Of a DNA stretch of 64,000 bases, positions 17,679 to 27,373 are shown piece after piece (positions within the stretch are counted from its first letter, which is position 1; each line of letters begins with the position of its first letter). The translations under genes and the position numbers were made by a program. A model generated the notes under the pieces. It was given only the letters and a program-made list of their open reading frames with translations, was not told the origin of the DNA and ran no database searches. The stretch lies in NCBI GenBank assembly GCA_016710335.1, contig JADJXQ010000026.1:12630-76629 (forward strand). Reading direction: 5' to 3'. This stretch comes from Rhodospirillales bacterium. Its GTDB lineage: Bacteria; Pseudomonadota; Alphaproteobacteria; Rhodospirillales; Defluviicoccaceae.

Positions 17679-19634
17679 TTACGCAGCCGCCTTCCCGGCT
17701 GAGCCGTTGACCGGCTGCACCTCGCCGTCGGCGATGACCACGCACTGTCCATCGAAGGTAGTGAGAGAAACGCGGAACGGATCCTTCGGATAGAGCACCG
17801 ACTGCTCCTGCAGGATGCCGAGGGCGATGGCCTCGCCGAGCCGCAGGCTGTCGATGTAGTCGCTGTAGTAATGGACGCCCGCCATGTTGCGTCCGATGGA
17901 GATGTTGGCCGCGAGCTTGTTGAGTTCGTCGCCGACCCGCAAGTAGTCGAGCGTGTCGAAGTTGGCGGCGAGGTCCTGGATCGCGCTGCCGTCGGCAGTC
18001 GGGACGAAGACCACCTTCTGCCAATCCTCGGCGGTGATCTGCTCCGCCGACACCACTTCGACGGCGCCGGTCTGGCAGTTCCGGGCGATGCAGGCATCTT
18101 CGTCGAAGAACGCCTTGAGGATGGTGACGCAGGCGCCTGCCACCGTGGCATGTCCGGCGCCGTAGGCCGGATGCATCGGCGAGCCCTCCGGGAACGCCAT
18201 CGGCAGCAACGGCAGGTCCGTCGCCCCCGCGATGCCGCTTTGCGCGCCGAGGTAGGCGTCGTGCCGCGGCGTGTTCTGGGCGGCGTTGTGCTGGCCGACG
18301 CGGTCGAGCAGCATGATGTTGGCGATCTCTGCGGCAAGAGCGTCGTGGAAACGAGCGACACGCTCGCGCGCCCGCTTCGACAGCGCCGGGTCCGTCAGCA
18401 CCCCGGCGTGGTGTGCCGCCACCAGCCCGGCGAGCGCTTCCGGGCGGAGACGGAGATGCATGTTGAACTTCTGGAAACGCACCGCCTTGAGGCCGCGCGT
18501 CGCCACCTCGGTCACCATCGACAGAATGTGCGGGCCGCCGAACAGGGCAAACCCCTCCGTGTGCCGGGTGCGACCGAGGACATCCGAGAAGTTCGGGTCC
18601 CGCGGCGCTCCGACGTTGAGCAGCCAGATGCAGGCGTTGAGGTAGGCCTCGTAGAGCGCGTCGAAATGAACATACGTCGCCAAATCCCGAGGCGTAGCGA
18701 TGAAGCGGAACTGGCCGGCCGGTTCCGACACGTAGGTCTGCACGCCGCCGCAGTTGGCGCCGTTCTGCACGTCCAGCCATTCGTTCCAGTGGGTCATGTA
18801 GTCCTTGCCGTGGGTGGCGACGCGCACCCGCATGTCGGCGCGGATCGACCCGTACTGCAGTTGGCCTTGCTCCTCGGTCAGGACGCCGCCAAGGTGGCGA
18901 TTGCCCATCAGCATGAACTGGCTGAGGTAGGGTCCGACCCGGTCGCCGGGGGTGTGGCCGCGGAACACCGTCTGCCGACAGACCGTTTCGGCTCCGGTGA
19001 GGCGTCGGCGGCGGGGGTGGCTGCCGACGGCGTCGGCGTAGAACGGCAAGGCGCCGAGATGGTTAACCGCCTCGTCGACCGCCGCCGGCGTTCCCGGTTC
19101 CGAGTAGTCGTCGAAGTGGCGGAACGGCTGGTCGCGGAGAAGCGCCAGCCAATAGACCTCCGCCATTTCCGCGACCAGTTCCGGGTTTGCATTCACATGA
19201 TGATTGGCGGACTCGGCGAGCGTCGGGGCCGGCGGCATGGTCACCGCCTGGGGGTCAGGCCCCTGCAGGGCGTAGACGAAGCCGGCGGTCGGCGCCTCCC
19301 ACCGTCGGTGCTGGCGGTCGGCATCCAGGCTGTCGAGCCCGGCCCGGTCCGTCCCTGTCCCGCCATGAAAATGCCATGTCGCACTGATCGGCACGTTGAG
19401 GTCGAACTCGAGCGTGTGGCCGGCGTTGATGGCGGCGCGCAGCCGCAACGGGTCGTCGGCGTCGGCGACCAGACCATCCGATGCGCGATGCGGCAGCCCT
19501 TTGGTGAAACTCATCAGAGAGCGGGCGCCGCGATAGCCCTGCTCCTCGCCGTTGGTGATGTGGGCCGGATGGGGCCGTTCGTAAGCAATGTCAGCCGCCA
19601 AATGGCGGACCTGACGAGCGTCGATTTTCCTCAT
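17679..19634 (-). CDS. Vanadium-dependent haloperoxidase
   Basis: 651 residues in the PAP2/haloperoxidase superfamily. The vanadate pocket is recognisable: HPAYGAGHA with the candidate catalytic His at 495, and ISIGRNMAGVHYYSD with Arg 582 and the vanadate-ligating His 588. These match the algal and cyanobacterial bromoperoxidase type more than chloroperoxidases. Such enzymes use hydrogen peroxide to oxidise halide and release hypohalous acid. The N-terminal 250 residues are less conserved, and no signal peptide is evident. The ATG at 19634 (MRKIDARQVRH) fits the family better than the longer open frame upstream. It is preceded 190 bases away by a membrane-protein gene on the same strand. Confidence 0.85.
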   Translation of the reverse strand: MRKIDARQVRHLAADIAYERPHPAHITNGEEQGYRGARSLMSFTKGLPHRASDGLVADADDPLRLRAAINAGHTLEFDLNVPISATWHFHGGTGTDRAGLDSLDADRQHRRWEAPTAGFVYALQGPDPQAVTMPPAPTLAESANHHVNANPELVAEMAEVYWLALLRDQPFRHFDDYSEPGTPAAVDEAVNHLGALPFYADAVGSHPRRRRLTGAETVCRQTVFRGHTPGDRVGPYLSQFMLMGNRHLGGVLTEEQGQLQYGSIRADMRVRVATHGKDYMTHWNEWLDVQNGANCGGVQTYVSEPAGQFRFIATPRDLATYVHFDALYEAYLNACIWLLNVGAPRDPNFSDVLGRTRHTEGFALFGGPHILSMVTEVATRGLKAVRFQKFNMHLRLRPEALAGLVAAHHAGVLTDPALSKRARERVARFHDALAAEIANIMLLDRVGQHNAAQNTPRHDAYLGAQSGIAGATDLPLLPMAFPEGSPMHPAYGAGHATVAGACVTILKAFFDEDACIARNCQTGAVEVVSAEQITAEDWQKVVFVPTADGSAIQDLAANFDTLDYLRVGDELNKLAANISIGRNMAGVHYYSDYIDSLRLGEAIALGILQEQSVLYPKDPFRVSLTTFDGQCVVIADGEVQPVNGSAGKAAA

Positions 19635-19825
19635 GGTCTTGCTCCCAGCTAGACGGGTGAAGCGAGATTCCCCAGCGACGCTGCTTTGTGCTGGCACCGA
19701 TTTGGATGCGCCGGTGCGTTGTTCTGCGTCAGTGCAAGAACCTACCAGTGGATCGATGGCCGTACTGTGAAGAGGGTCACATATGGGCCAGAGAATTAAG
19801 CCGTGCCCAGCGCCGGCGTTTACGG

Positions 19826-20539
19826 CTATTTCTTGAGGAAGCCGATCAATCCCTTGAAGGCCGTGCCGAGGGCGCTGAGGCCGATCAGGCGCACGATCAC
19901 GAGCAACAGCGGTAGCACCATCAGCTCGAACAGCGGGCTGGCGGCTACCCTGCTCTTGAGACTCTCGTAGTAGCGGACATGGTCGTCGGGAAAGACCTGC
20001 GGGGCGGCCAGATCGCGCGTCAAGTACCACCAGTAACCGCAGAGCAGGAACGCCATGGCGGCGAGGAACTGGATGCCGATCACGGAGCCGACCGTCCCGT
20101 TCTTCCCCATCGCGTTCTGCACCTGAAACGCCAAAGCGAAGTAGGCGAACGCGATGAGGACATACCCGCCCCAGGCTTCCGCCGCCAGCCAGCCGAGCAC
20201 CGCGGCCAGCAACTGTGGCCTCGTCTCATACTGAAAGCCGAGAAACCCTAGCCCGGCGAGCACCGCCAGAACCAGGAAGGCCGTGAACGCCGCCCCATCG
20301 TCCTGCAGCGACATCGGTCGCCTGAGCAGGCTCCTCGTCGGGTCCGAAATCTTCACCAGGACCCTCAATGGGTCGCCGTCGGTGGCAACCAATTCCACCT
20401 TCTCGACCTTGTATTCCTTGCGCTCGGCCGCGGCGGCGATCGTTACCCGCTTGTGGAAACCCTGGTCGCCGTTCAGCAGACCCTGACACCTGGCGATCGG
20501 AGCGTCCGGATTGCGTTCGTAGAACACGGTCTCCACCAT
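19826..20539 (-). CDS. Unknown membrane protein with N-terminal soluble domain
   Basis: A protein of 237 residues that I cannot assign to a family. The N-terminal 85 residues are soluble and mixed alpha/beta, followed by four or so hydrophobic segments (about 87-105, 115-135, 150-170 and 205-235). The ATG at 20539 is preceded by GAGGAG at a good distance; an in-frame ATG nine codons earlier lacks this. It lies upstream of, and on the same strand as, the vanadium haloperoxidase with a 190-base gap, so common regulation is possible but not shown. Confidence 0.6.
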   Translation of the reverse strand: MVETVFYERNPDAPIARCQGLLNGDQGFHKRVTIAAAAERKEYKVEKVELVATDGDPLRVLVKISDPTRSLLRRPMSLQDDGAAFTAFLVLAVLAGLGFLGFQYETRPQLLAAVLGWLAAEAWGGYVLIAFAYFALAFQVQNAMGKNGTVGSVIGIQFLAAMAFLLCGYWWYLTRDLAAPQVFPDDHVRYYESLKSRVAASPLFELMVLPLLLVIVRLIGLSALGTAFKGLIGFLKK

Positions 20540-20593
20540 GCTGTCTGCTCCTCGCGCGCCCACCAACTGAGTGACGTCACAATATTCCGTTCT

Positions 20594-22084
20594 TCAAGAG
20601 CAACGTTGACCAACATTCGGTCGGCCGGCGCGCAGTTCTTGCAGATGCGCGGCGGCGGCTTCGAGATCGCGGCGAAAGCTGTCGGTTTCCGCGGCTTTGG
20701 TTGCAGCATCGGGGAGGCGCAACAGGTAGGAAGGGTGGATGGTGAGGAAAACCGGCGTTCCGGCTTCGGTGTGTTCGATGGCGCCGCGGCGCCTGAGTAT
20801 GCCCTTGCCGGTGCCGGTCAGCGATTCGGCGGCGGTGGCGCCGAGGGCGACGATGAGGCGCGGCTGGACCAGCCGCATCTCCAGATCCAGCCACCATCTG
20901 CAGGGCACGATCTCGCCTGCATCCGGTTTCTGGTGCAGCCGACGTTTGCCGCGCGGCAGGAACTTGAAGTGCTTGACCGCATTGGTGACGTAGACGGTGC
21001 TGCGATCGATGCCGGCCGCGTGGCAGACGCGGTCGAGGATCTGGCCGGCGGGACCCACGAACGGTCGGCCGGCGAGGTCCTCCTGGTCGCCCGGCTGCTC
21101 GCCGACCAACATCAACTCGGCATCCGTCGGGCCTTCGCCCATCACCACCTGGGTCGCGTTGCGATAGAGTGGGCAGCGGGTGCAGGACCGCGCTGCCGAA
21201 TGCACTGCGTCGATGGTGTTAAGATTGTCCACGTCCTGCTCCTCGCTCGAGGTTCGATCAAGGCCCGCGCGGCGATTCTGCAGCCGTGCCGCACGTGCCG
21301 GCGGGGCTGTCGGTGCGGCGGCGCGCATGGCTTGCGCCCGGCCTTCCGCCCCGGCGATCATGTCGGAGATCTGCCGCGTTTCCGGCATGTTGCGCCAGTA
21401 GGACTTGGGCATCCCGGTCTGCATCGCCTTCACCTTCAACCGCGACGGATTGAAGATGTTACGGAAATACGTCGCCCACAGCTCCTCGGCCGCGTCCTCG
21501 GGCAGCGGCGGTTTCGACTGCCCGTCCGCGAAGCCGAGGGCGCCGTCCTCGAACGTGGCGGTCAGATCGGGCGTCACGATGCGCCAGTCCATGTCGCCGA
21601 AGCGGCTCGCGAAGAACGGCGCGGTAGGCTCCAGCGTATAGTGGGCCGGCTCGAACCAGGCCGCGAAGCTGCGGCGCTCCGCGTCTGGTGCGCCGATCTC
21701 CCGGAAGCGGACAAACGCCTTCATCTTGTGCTGGCAGCGGTAGACCGCCTTCTGCATGGCGCGAAGACGGGCAAGCAGCGGGTCGGCCTGATCGTCCATC
21801 AGCGCGGGACGATCCTTGACCCGCCACAACAGCGTATAGAGCCAGGCGAAGCGTTCCGGGTCCCGGTGCCAGACGACCGCACCGGCGAGGCGGATGAACG
21901 ATCTGGGCACCACGGTGGTGGCCGCAGCGGATCCCACTCCCATGTCGGGGGCGAACAGGTCCGGCGCGGCGCCGCCATACGCCCAAACCACCTCTTCCGG
22001 CTGCAGACCTTGCGCGAGGCAGCCGCGGGCGGCGTCGCGCCAGGCCGTTGCAGTCGCTCTGCCTGGAAGCCGGATGGTTTGCAT
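20594..22084 (-). CDS. UdgX-family uracil-DNA glycosylase fused to a DUF4130 domain
   Basis: 496 residues in two parts. The N-terminal half (about 1-265) is the DUF4130/TIGR03915 DNA-metabolism domain. The C-terminal half (about 300-490) is a UdgX-type glycosylase with an iron-sulfur Cys pair (SCTRCPLYR), GEQPGDQED as motif A, and the KRRLHQKP loop at about 380-387. In UdgX the His of this loop (here H384) forms a covalent bond to the abasic sugar after uracil removal, making an irreversible protein-DNA adduct. The start at 22084 avoids overlap with the upstream radical-SAM gene; the longer frame would overlap it. The two genes form a pair known to co-occur. Confidence 0.88.
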   Translation of the reverse strand: MQTIRLPGRATATAWRDAARGCLAQGLQPEEVVWAYGGAAPDLFAPDMGVGSAAATTVVPRSFIRLAGAVVWHRDPERFAWLYTLLWRVKDRPALMDDQADPLLARLRAMQKAVYRCQHKMKAFVRFREIGAPDAERRSFAAWFEPAHYTLEPTAPFFASRFGDMDWRIVTPDLTATFEDGALGFADGQSKPPLPEDAAEELWATYFRNIFNPSRLKVKAMQTGMPKSYWRNMPETRQISDMIAGAEGRAQAMRAAAPTAPPARAARLQNRRAGLDRTSSEEQDVDNLNTIDAVHSAARSCTRCPLYRNATQVVMGEGPTDAELMLVGEQPGDQEDLAGRPFVGPAGQILDRVCHAAGIDRSTVYVTNAVKHFKFLPRGKRRLHQKPDAGEIVPCRWWLDLEMRLVQPRLIVALGATAAESLTGTGKGILRRRGAIEHTEAGTPVFLTIHPSYLLRLPDAATKAAETDSFRRDLEAAAAHLQELRAGRPNVGQRCS

Positions 22085-22100
22085 CGCCGCAGCGGCACGC

Positions 22101-23336
22101 TTACAGCAGCGCCAACTGCTCGGGCGGCGGCGCAAAGCGGGCGCGAAGCTCGGCGCTGTCGGTCAAGGCGCCCGGCGTCCAGTCTCGCATCGTGACGAAC
22201 GGGCGCGCTTTCTTGAGGGTGGCGCCCAGCTTGCGCAGGTCTTCGTAGCCGAGTCGGCGGTGGCGGCGGGTCGCGAGTATGCGGGTCACCGTCTTGACGC
22301 CGAAACCCGGCACGCGGAGCAGCATGTCGCGGGCGGCGGTGTTGACATCCAGTGGAAAGTGGCCGCGATGGGCCAGGGCCCAGGCCAGCTTCGGGTCCAT
22401 GTCGAGGTCGAGGTTGCCCTCGGGGGTCACGCCAGTGATCTCCGCCACGTCGAACCCGTAGTACCGCATCAGCCAGTCGGCCTGGTAGAGGCGATGCTCC
22501 CGCTGCAGGGGCGGGCGGATCAGCGGCAGCGCCGCCGCCGCGTCGGGAATAGGCGAGAATGCCGAGTAGTACACCCGCTTCAGCCGGTAGCTGGCATAAA
22601 GCCGCGCCGAGTTCTCGAGTACCGTCGCATCGCTCGACCCATCCGCCCCAATGATGACCTGTGTCGACTGCCCCGCCGGTGCAAAGCGTCGCGGCCGCCT
22701 GCCAGTGTGGCTGCGCTCCGTGGCGCTTTCCCGGCGCAAACGCACGTTGGCCATGGCGGTGCGAATCGTCTCGGGCCGCTTGTCCGGGGCCAGCCTCCGC
22801 ACGCTGTCGTCGGTCGGAAGCTCAATGTTGATGGACACCCGGTCGGCATAAAGTCCGGCTTGCTCGGTCAACTCCGGTGCGGCGTCGGGGATGGTCTTCA
22901 GGTGGATGTAGCCGCGGAAGTTCTCCACCTCCCGCAGTTGTTTGACGATGCGGACCATGTCCGACATCGTTGCGTCCGGCGACACGACGATGCCGGACGA
23001 CAGGAACAGCCCTTCGATGTAGTTGCGGCGATAGAACTCGAGGGTGAGCTTGATCACCTCGTCCACGGAGAACCGCGCCCGCGGCACGTTCGACGACACC
23101 CGGTTCACGCAATAGGCGCAGTCGTAGATACAGAAGTTGGTCATCAGGATTTTGAGGAGCGAGATGCACCGTCCATCCGTTGCGTACGCATGGCAGATGC
23201 CGGTGCCGGGGTTCGAGCCAAGGCCCTTGCCATCTCGACTATCCCGCCGGGCGCCACCGGACGACGCGCACGATGCGTCGTACTTCGCCGCGTCGCTCAG
23301 GATCGCCAACTTCTGCCGCAGGTCCAACCGTGCCAT
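22101..23336 (-). CDS. Putative DNA modification/repair radical SAM protein
   Basis: 411 residues. The radical-SAM cluster motif is C69-x3-C73-x2-C76 in CIYDCAYC, binding a [4Fe-4S] cluster and S-adenosylmethionine. Near the C-terminus LLRVPGFGVKTVTRIL (about 340-355) is a helix-hairpin-helix DNA-binding element. This combination matches the TIGR03916 family, which nearly always sits beside a DUF4130/UdgX gene as here, 16 bases downstream. The pair is thought to act on damaged or modified DNA, but the reaction has not been established to my knowledge. The ATG at 23336 is the first in frame. Confidence 0.87.
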   Translation of the reverse strand: MARLDLRQKLAILSDAAKYDASCASSGGARRDSRDGKGLGSNPGTGICHAYATDGRCISLLKILMTNFCIYDCAYCVNRVSSNVPRARFSVDEVIKLTLEFYRRNYIEGLFLSSGIVVSPDATMSDMVRIVKQLREVENFRGYIHLKTIPDAAPELTEQAGLYADRVSINIELPTDDSVRRLAPDKRPETIRTAMANVRLRRESATERSHTGRRPRRFAPAGQSTQVIIGADGSSDATVLENSARLYASYRLKRVYYSAFSPIPDAAAALPLIRPPLQREHRLYQADWLMRYYGFDVAEITGVTPEGNLDLDMDPKLAWALAHRGHFPLDVNTAARDMLLRVPGFGVKTVTRILATRRHRRLGYEDLRKLGATLKKARPFVTMRDWTPGALTDSAELRARFAPPPEQLALL

Positions 23337-23423
23337 GCGTTCACTATAAGTTCATGGCTAACGGTGCGCAAGGCCGGATGGGCAGATCCGGCCATGCCGC
23401 CCTCGACTCCGCCTCGAGCCGTC

Positions 23424-24470
23424 CTACCGCGCGGTCGCTACGTGGTCGGCGGCGTAGGCGCCACGCTCGCCCATGGGCTTCTCCGGCCCCGCGGTCGTGT
23501 CGCGCGCTGTCTGGTGCTCCATTTCGCCGTTGATCTCGGCGCCCAACAAGAAAACATAGGCGCTGATATAGAACCACATCAGAAGGATCACCACTGCCCC
23601 AAGGGAGCCGTACGTCTTGTTGTAGCTGTCGAAATTGGAGACGTACCAGGAGAACAACCCGGATGCGACGATCCACACCACCACGGATCCGGCGGCGCCC
23701 CAGCTCACCCAGCGCCAGCGCGCCGCGTCGCGGCTCGGGCCGTATCGGTAGAGAAAGGCCATGCCGATGATCGCCAGGATCAACAGCAGCGGCCAGCGCA
23801 GGAGAGAAATGGCCGACTGCACCGCATCCCCGAGGCCGAGATTGCCGAGCAACGCCGGCGCGACCACGATCGCCGCCAGGGTGACGATGACGCCGAGAAT
23901 GGCGCCCACCGTCAACAGGAGGGCCACGACGTTGAGCTTGAAAAACCCGCGCTGTTCCTCTTCATCGTAGGCGATGTTGAGGGCCGTCATCATCGCCTTG
24001 GTGCCCTTGGTGGCGCTCCACAACGCGAGCAGAATGCTGCCGATCGCGACGAGGCTGAGCTTGCCTCCGCCCGCCGACGCGACGGCCGCGAGCTGCCCCT
24101 GAATGATGGAGAGCGCCGCTTCGGGGACAATGCCGGCCAGCGCCTGTGTCTGGTTCTGCAGTTCCGCAGGATCCATCACCATGCCGAAGATCGCGACCAG
24201 CGCCGCCAGCGCCGGGAAGATCGCCAACAGGGCATAAAATGCAACGCCTGCGGCCACCAGGCCAATGTTGTCCTTGCCGACTTCGTCCTTGACCCGCATG
24301 AGCACATCGCGCCAGCCCCGCGCCGGGATCTCCGACGGCTTCTCTGCGGAACCACCCGAAGCGCCACCGCCGCCGGTCCCGGTTGAGCCGCCGCCCTGGC
24401 TGGCACGCCGATGCTCCACCAAGCGCCGATGCTCGGCGCGGCGCTCCGTCCTGGATTTGATCCTCGCCAT
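23424..24470 (-). CDS. YihY/BrkB-family inner membrane protein
   Basis: 348 residues. A basic, Gly-rich cytoplasmic N-terminus (about 1-55) precedes six transmembrane helices of the YihY family (about 70-310); typical stretches are GLVAAGVAFYALLAIFPALAA (in two pieces), WSATKGTKAMMTALNIAYDEEE and the YGSLGAVVILLMWFY ending. The family was once called ribonuclease BN, which was later shown to be wrong, and its function is still unclear. The Gly-rich segment near residues 25-40 is unusual. The gene stands alone between the DNA-repair pair and a 450-base gap. Confidence 0.85.
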   Translation of the reverse strand: MARIKSRTERRAEHRRLVEHRRASQGGGSTGTGGGGASGGSAEKPSEIPARGWRDVLMRVKDEVGKDNIGLVAAGVAFYALLAIFPALAALVAIFGMVMDPAELQNQTQALAGIVPEAALSIIQGQLAAVASAGGGKLSLVAIGSILLALWSATKGTKAMMTALNIAYDEEEQRGFFKLNVVALLLTVGAILGVIVTLAAIVVAPALLGNLGLGDAVQSAISLLRWPLLLILAIIGMAFLYRYGPSRDAARWRWVSWGAAGSVVVWIVASGLFSWYVSNFDSYNKTYGSLGAVVILLMWFYISAYVFLLGAEINGEMEHQTARDTTAGPEKPMGERGAYAADHVATAR

Positions 24471-24921
24471 GACGCCTCTTCCCCTCGCCGTCAGAATGCC
24501 CCTGCGAAACGTCCGGTTCGTTCAGAAGTTCCCGCCAGTGCGACGACGCGGTCGATCTCCATCTGTGCCCGCCTCTCCCTCCGCCGACCTCATGAGTGAC
24601 CACGTACCTGCCATTGCCGAACAGCTTGACGTCTGAGTAAGAGGCAATGCGGACGCTCTGCCCCCTCGCCAACGGGAATGGCTACAGCCCAATGTGCTAC
24701 CGTTTTCAGCCAGATGGAGAGGCTATCCGGGCAATATCGATGTAGTGGTCGGGGAGCGGCGGGGTGGATTGCCGCAATAGGCCTGCATCATCTGCTTGGC
24801 TGTAAAAACAATATTGACGACACGAAAGGGAGGATGACGGGCTTTGGCCTGATCCGCCCCGCGTCTACAACCGGGGCGCTGCGCTTGCGGCAGGGCGCCT
24901 GGCCCCGCTGGTGTGTCCTGC
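24471..24921. other. 451-base gap, nothing recognisable
   Basis: I see no convincing gene, RNA or repeat. The part before 24620 is the likely promoter region of the BrkB-family gene; the remainder is the downstream flank of the secreted-protein gene. Short open frames here lack ribosome-binding sites and family resemblance. Confidence 0.5.
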
Positions 24922-27222
24922 TCACCGTGCCGCCGGGGCGAGGGCTCGGGCGATCTGGTATGTGCGCAATGCTGAGCGGAAGTCCGCCGAGGCTTGATCC
25001 CAGTCGCGGTAGAACGTCTCGAACTCGCGGTTGAACCTCTGGCTGTGATCATCGAGGACCGCGAGTTTCTTCGCCATGTCGCCTTGCAGTTCCTTCAGCT
25101 TGTCCAACACCACCTGCATGTAGCCGGAAGGCGTTGTCTTCAACCGGTCGCTCTCCAACATCCTCAAATAAACTCGGAGCTGGCTTTCCTGCAGCGGCGT
25201 GAAGCTCTGCCGCCAAACGGTGAACACCTTACCGTCGACGTAGTCGCGGATCTTGGTATTGAGCATGGGATCTTTCGGGTCGAGCCCCGCGAGAAACTCG
25301 TGGAATGCCTTCGTCTCCAATCCGACCGGGAGGCGCACGCCCGAGGGAAAGAACTTCAGCAGTGCCGATAGCGGACCGTGCCCCTCCCGATAGGTGTCCG
25401 GGAAGGTCTCGAAGATCACCATGGCGTCGCGCAGTTGCGTGTGCCGATCGACCAGCATCTCCATCCACGCCTTGCCCTCGGCGTAGATGGCGCGGGCGCG
25501 GGCCTCGGCGAGAAAAGCCTGCATGGTCTCCCGGAAGAAGGCCGGGTGGTTCTCGATATGCCCTTCCTCAAAGATCCGGAGCGCGGACACGGAGAGGTCG
25601 GTGCCGTTGTCCATCGCAAGCTGCAGGTTCGACCGGCCGGAGTCGGCGAGCAGGCGCGCGTCGCCGAACGATGCGCCGCCGGCTGGATGGAACTTGCCGC
25701 TGGCCGTCTGCATGGCCGTGATGGCGTCTTCCGCCGCCTTGTCGAAGCGCTTCCGCGCATAGAAAATGTTCACGTCGTCGAGTGTCATTGGCAGGAACGC
25801 CGCGACCTGCGGCCTGTCCCGGATCAGATACTTGTAAAGATCGTTCTGCCGCCCGCCAGCGGCGGCGAGCGCCTTGTTTTCCGGCATGAAGCTGCCTGAC
25901 TGCTTCAGGCGCTCGCCCTTCTCGAGTCCCGGCAACCAGAGAACGCCATCAAGGCCGAGGCTACCAACGATTTCGTTTGCGGTGCCCTCGGCAACGGCGA
26001 CACCATCCGCTTTGCGGACCAGCCCGATGTAGCGGCGCGTGGTGCGGACGCGGAACGGTTTGTCGTACTTCGCCGGATTCGACGACCACTCGCCCCTGAA
26101 GCCGCCGGCGTAGTAGGTCGGCGCGTACTCGACCGCGATGCCGAACTGATTCTTTTTCGGGCGGGGACGGCCGGGGCCGTAGATGGCGTTCATCGATTTT
26201 TCGAAAAGGGCGAACCCGCAACAGTCGTTCACCGTCGCCGTCATCTTGCAGGCGAGGTAAGGCTTGCCGTCTTCGTGCTCCGTGTACCCCGGACCCTGCG
26301 GGCACGGTTGCGCGTTCAAGCCGGGTTTGATGTCCGGATAGGCGTCCAACTCCAACGCCAGCGGGGTCAACTCGCGCCAGATCTCCCGGCGGAACGCCGC
26401 AACGACATCCTGTTTCGCCTTCAGGACGTCGCCATCGTCGGCATTGGGATCGAACGAGTCGTAGGAGCCGCTGAGCGTGAACGCGCGCAAGGCGCCGAAG
26501 TTGCCCTCGATCGCCTTCGTCAGCTTGGCGTTCTCGGCGTCCATCGCATCGAAAAGCGCCTCGCCGTCGCCGCGCAGGCGGCTTTGCGCCATGGTGATCA
26601 CGTCGGCGCTCGGCATCCTCACGCTCGGCGCGCCGTGGGGCGCCACCGATACATCGCCGCGGCCGTCGAGAAACAGGTACACGTTGGTCAAGGCGCCGAC
26701 GGCCGGAAAAAAGCCGCCGACGCTGTTGAGAGCGCCCAAAAGCGCAGCGCCGAGCACATCGTCTCCGCCCGGCGGCGGCGGCGTGGCGCGGACGATGTTG
26801 CCCTTCTTCAGCTTCTCACCGACATCCGTCAGCGCCACACCGTAGCCCAGCCGCAACGAGTGGCTGTAATCCTGGGCGGTGCCGGCGTACTGCTCGACGA
26901 TGTGCTGCTTGCTCGCCCAATCGTCGAGGGTCGCCAAGGCCCAGCGTTCGGCGACCGTGGGATTGCTGTTGCTGGTCTTGTAATTGTGCACCGTGTTGAG
27001 GTTGAGCTTCTCGGGGTTCTGGCGCGGATCAAAGCCCAACCGGCGAACAAGTCCGCCCACGTCCTGACTGAACCCGAAGCGGTACCCGTTGTCGGCGCCG
27101 GTTTCCGGCGTCTCGTACTTGCCGAGGATGGTGAGAAGGACGTTGTCCGCCGAAAATGCAGGGGCTGACGCCGCCGTGCCGAGCGCCGCGGCCATGCCGA
27201 GCGCCACCGCCAAGAAACGCAT
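24922..27222 (-). CDS. Large secreted protein of unknown function
   Basis: 766 residues beginning with a clear Sec signal peptide: MRFLAVALGMAAALGTA, then SAPAFS-A as the likely cut site near residue 24. The ATG at 27222 has GGGAGG eight bases upstream, which fixes the start. The mature part is soluble, mostly alpha-helical and rich in charged residues. A Cys pair in MTATVNDCCGF and another Cys in LNAQPCPQGPGY could form disulfides. The final 80 residues (LKELQGDMAKKLAVLDDHSQ onward) look like a coiled helix. No known domain is evident, and no adjacent gene suggests a partner. Confidence 0.65.
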   Translation of the reverse strand: MRFLAVALGMAAALGTAASAPAFSADNVLLTILGKYETPETGADNGYRFGFSQDVGGLVRRLGFDPRQNPEKLNLNTVHNYKTSNSNPTVAERWALATLDDWASKQHIVEQYAGTAQDYSHSLRLGYGVALTDVGEKLKKGNIVRATPPPPGGDDVLGAALLGALNSVGGFFPAVGALTNVYLFLDGRGDVSVAPHGAPSVRMPSADVITMAQSRLRGDGEALFDAMDAENAKLTKAIEGNFGALRAFTLSGSYDSFDPNADDGDVLKAKQDVVAAFRREIWRELTPLALELDAYPDIKPGLNAQPCPQGPGYTEHEDGKPYLACKMTATVNDCCGFALFEKSMNAIYGPGRPRPKKNQFGIAVEYAPTYYAGGFRGEWSSNPAKYDKPFRVRTTRRYIGLVRKADGVAVAEGTANEIVGSLGLDGVLWLPGLEKGERLKQSGSFMPENKALAAAGGRQNDLYKYLIRDRPQVAAFLPMTLDDVNIFYARKRFDKAAEDAITAMQTASGKFHPAGGASFGDARLLADSGRSNLQLAMDNGTDLSVSALRIFEEGHIENHPAFFRETMQAFLAEARARAIYAEGKAWMEMLVDRHTQLRDAMVIFETFPDTYREGHGPLSALLKFFPSGVRLPVGLETKAFHEFLAGLDPKDPMLNTKIRDYVDGKVFTVWRQSFTPLQESQLRVYLRMLESDRLKTTPSGYMQVVLDKLKELQGDMAKKLAVLDDHSQRFNREFETFYRDWDQASADFRSALRTYQIARALAPAAR

Positions 27223-27373
27223 CGAGGTGCCTCCCGCGTCCTGGCCGAAGTTATCCGGCCGCCATTGCCAGAGCGGACCCCTGGTCCGGAACGAGGAATT
27301 CCGCACCTCGGAGTTCCAGTAAAGAAAAAGCTACACTCCTTCGCCGCAGCGGCCAACCCGCAATGGGCCCCCG

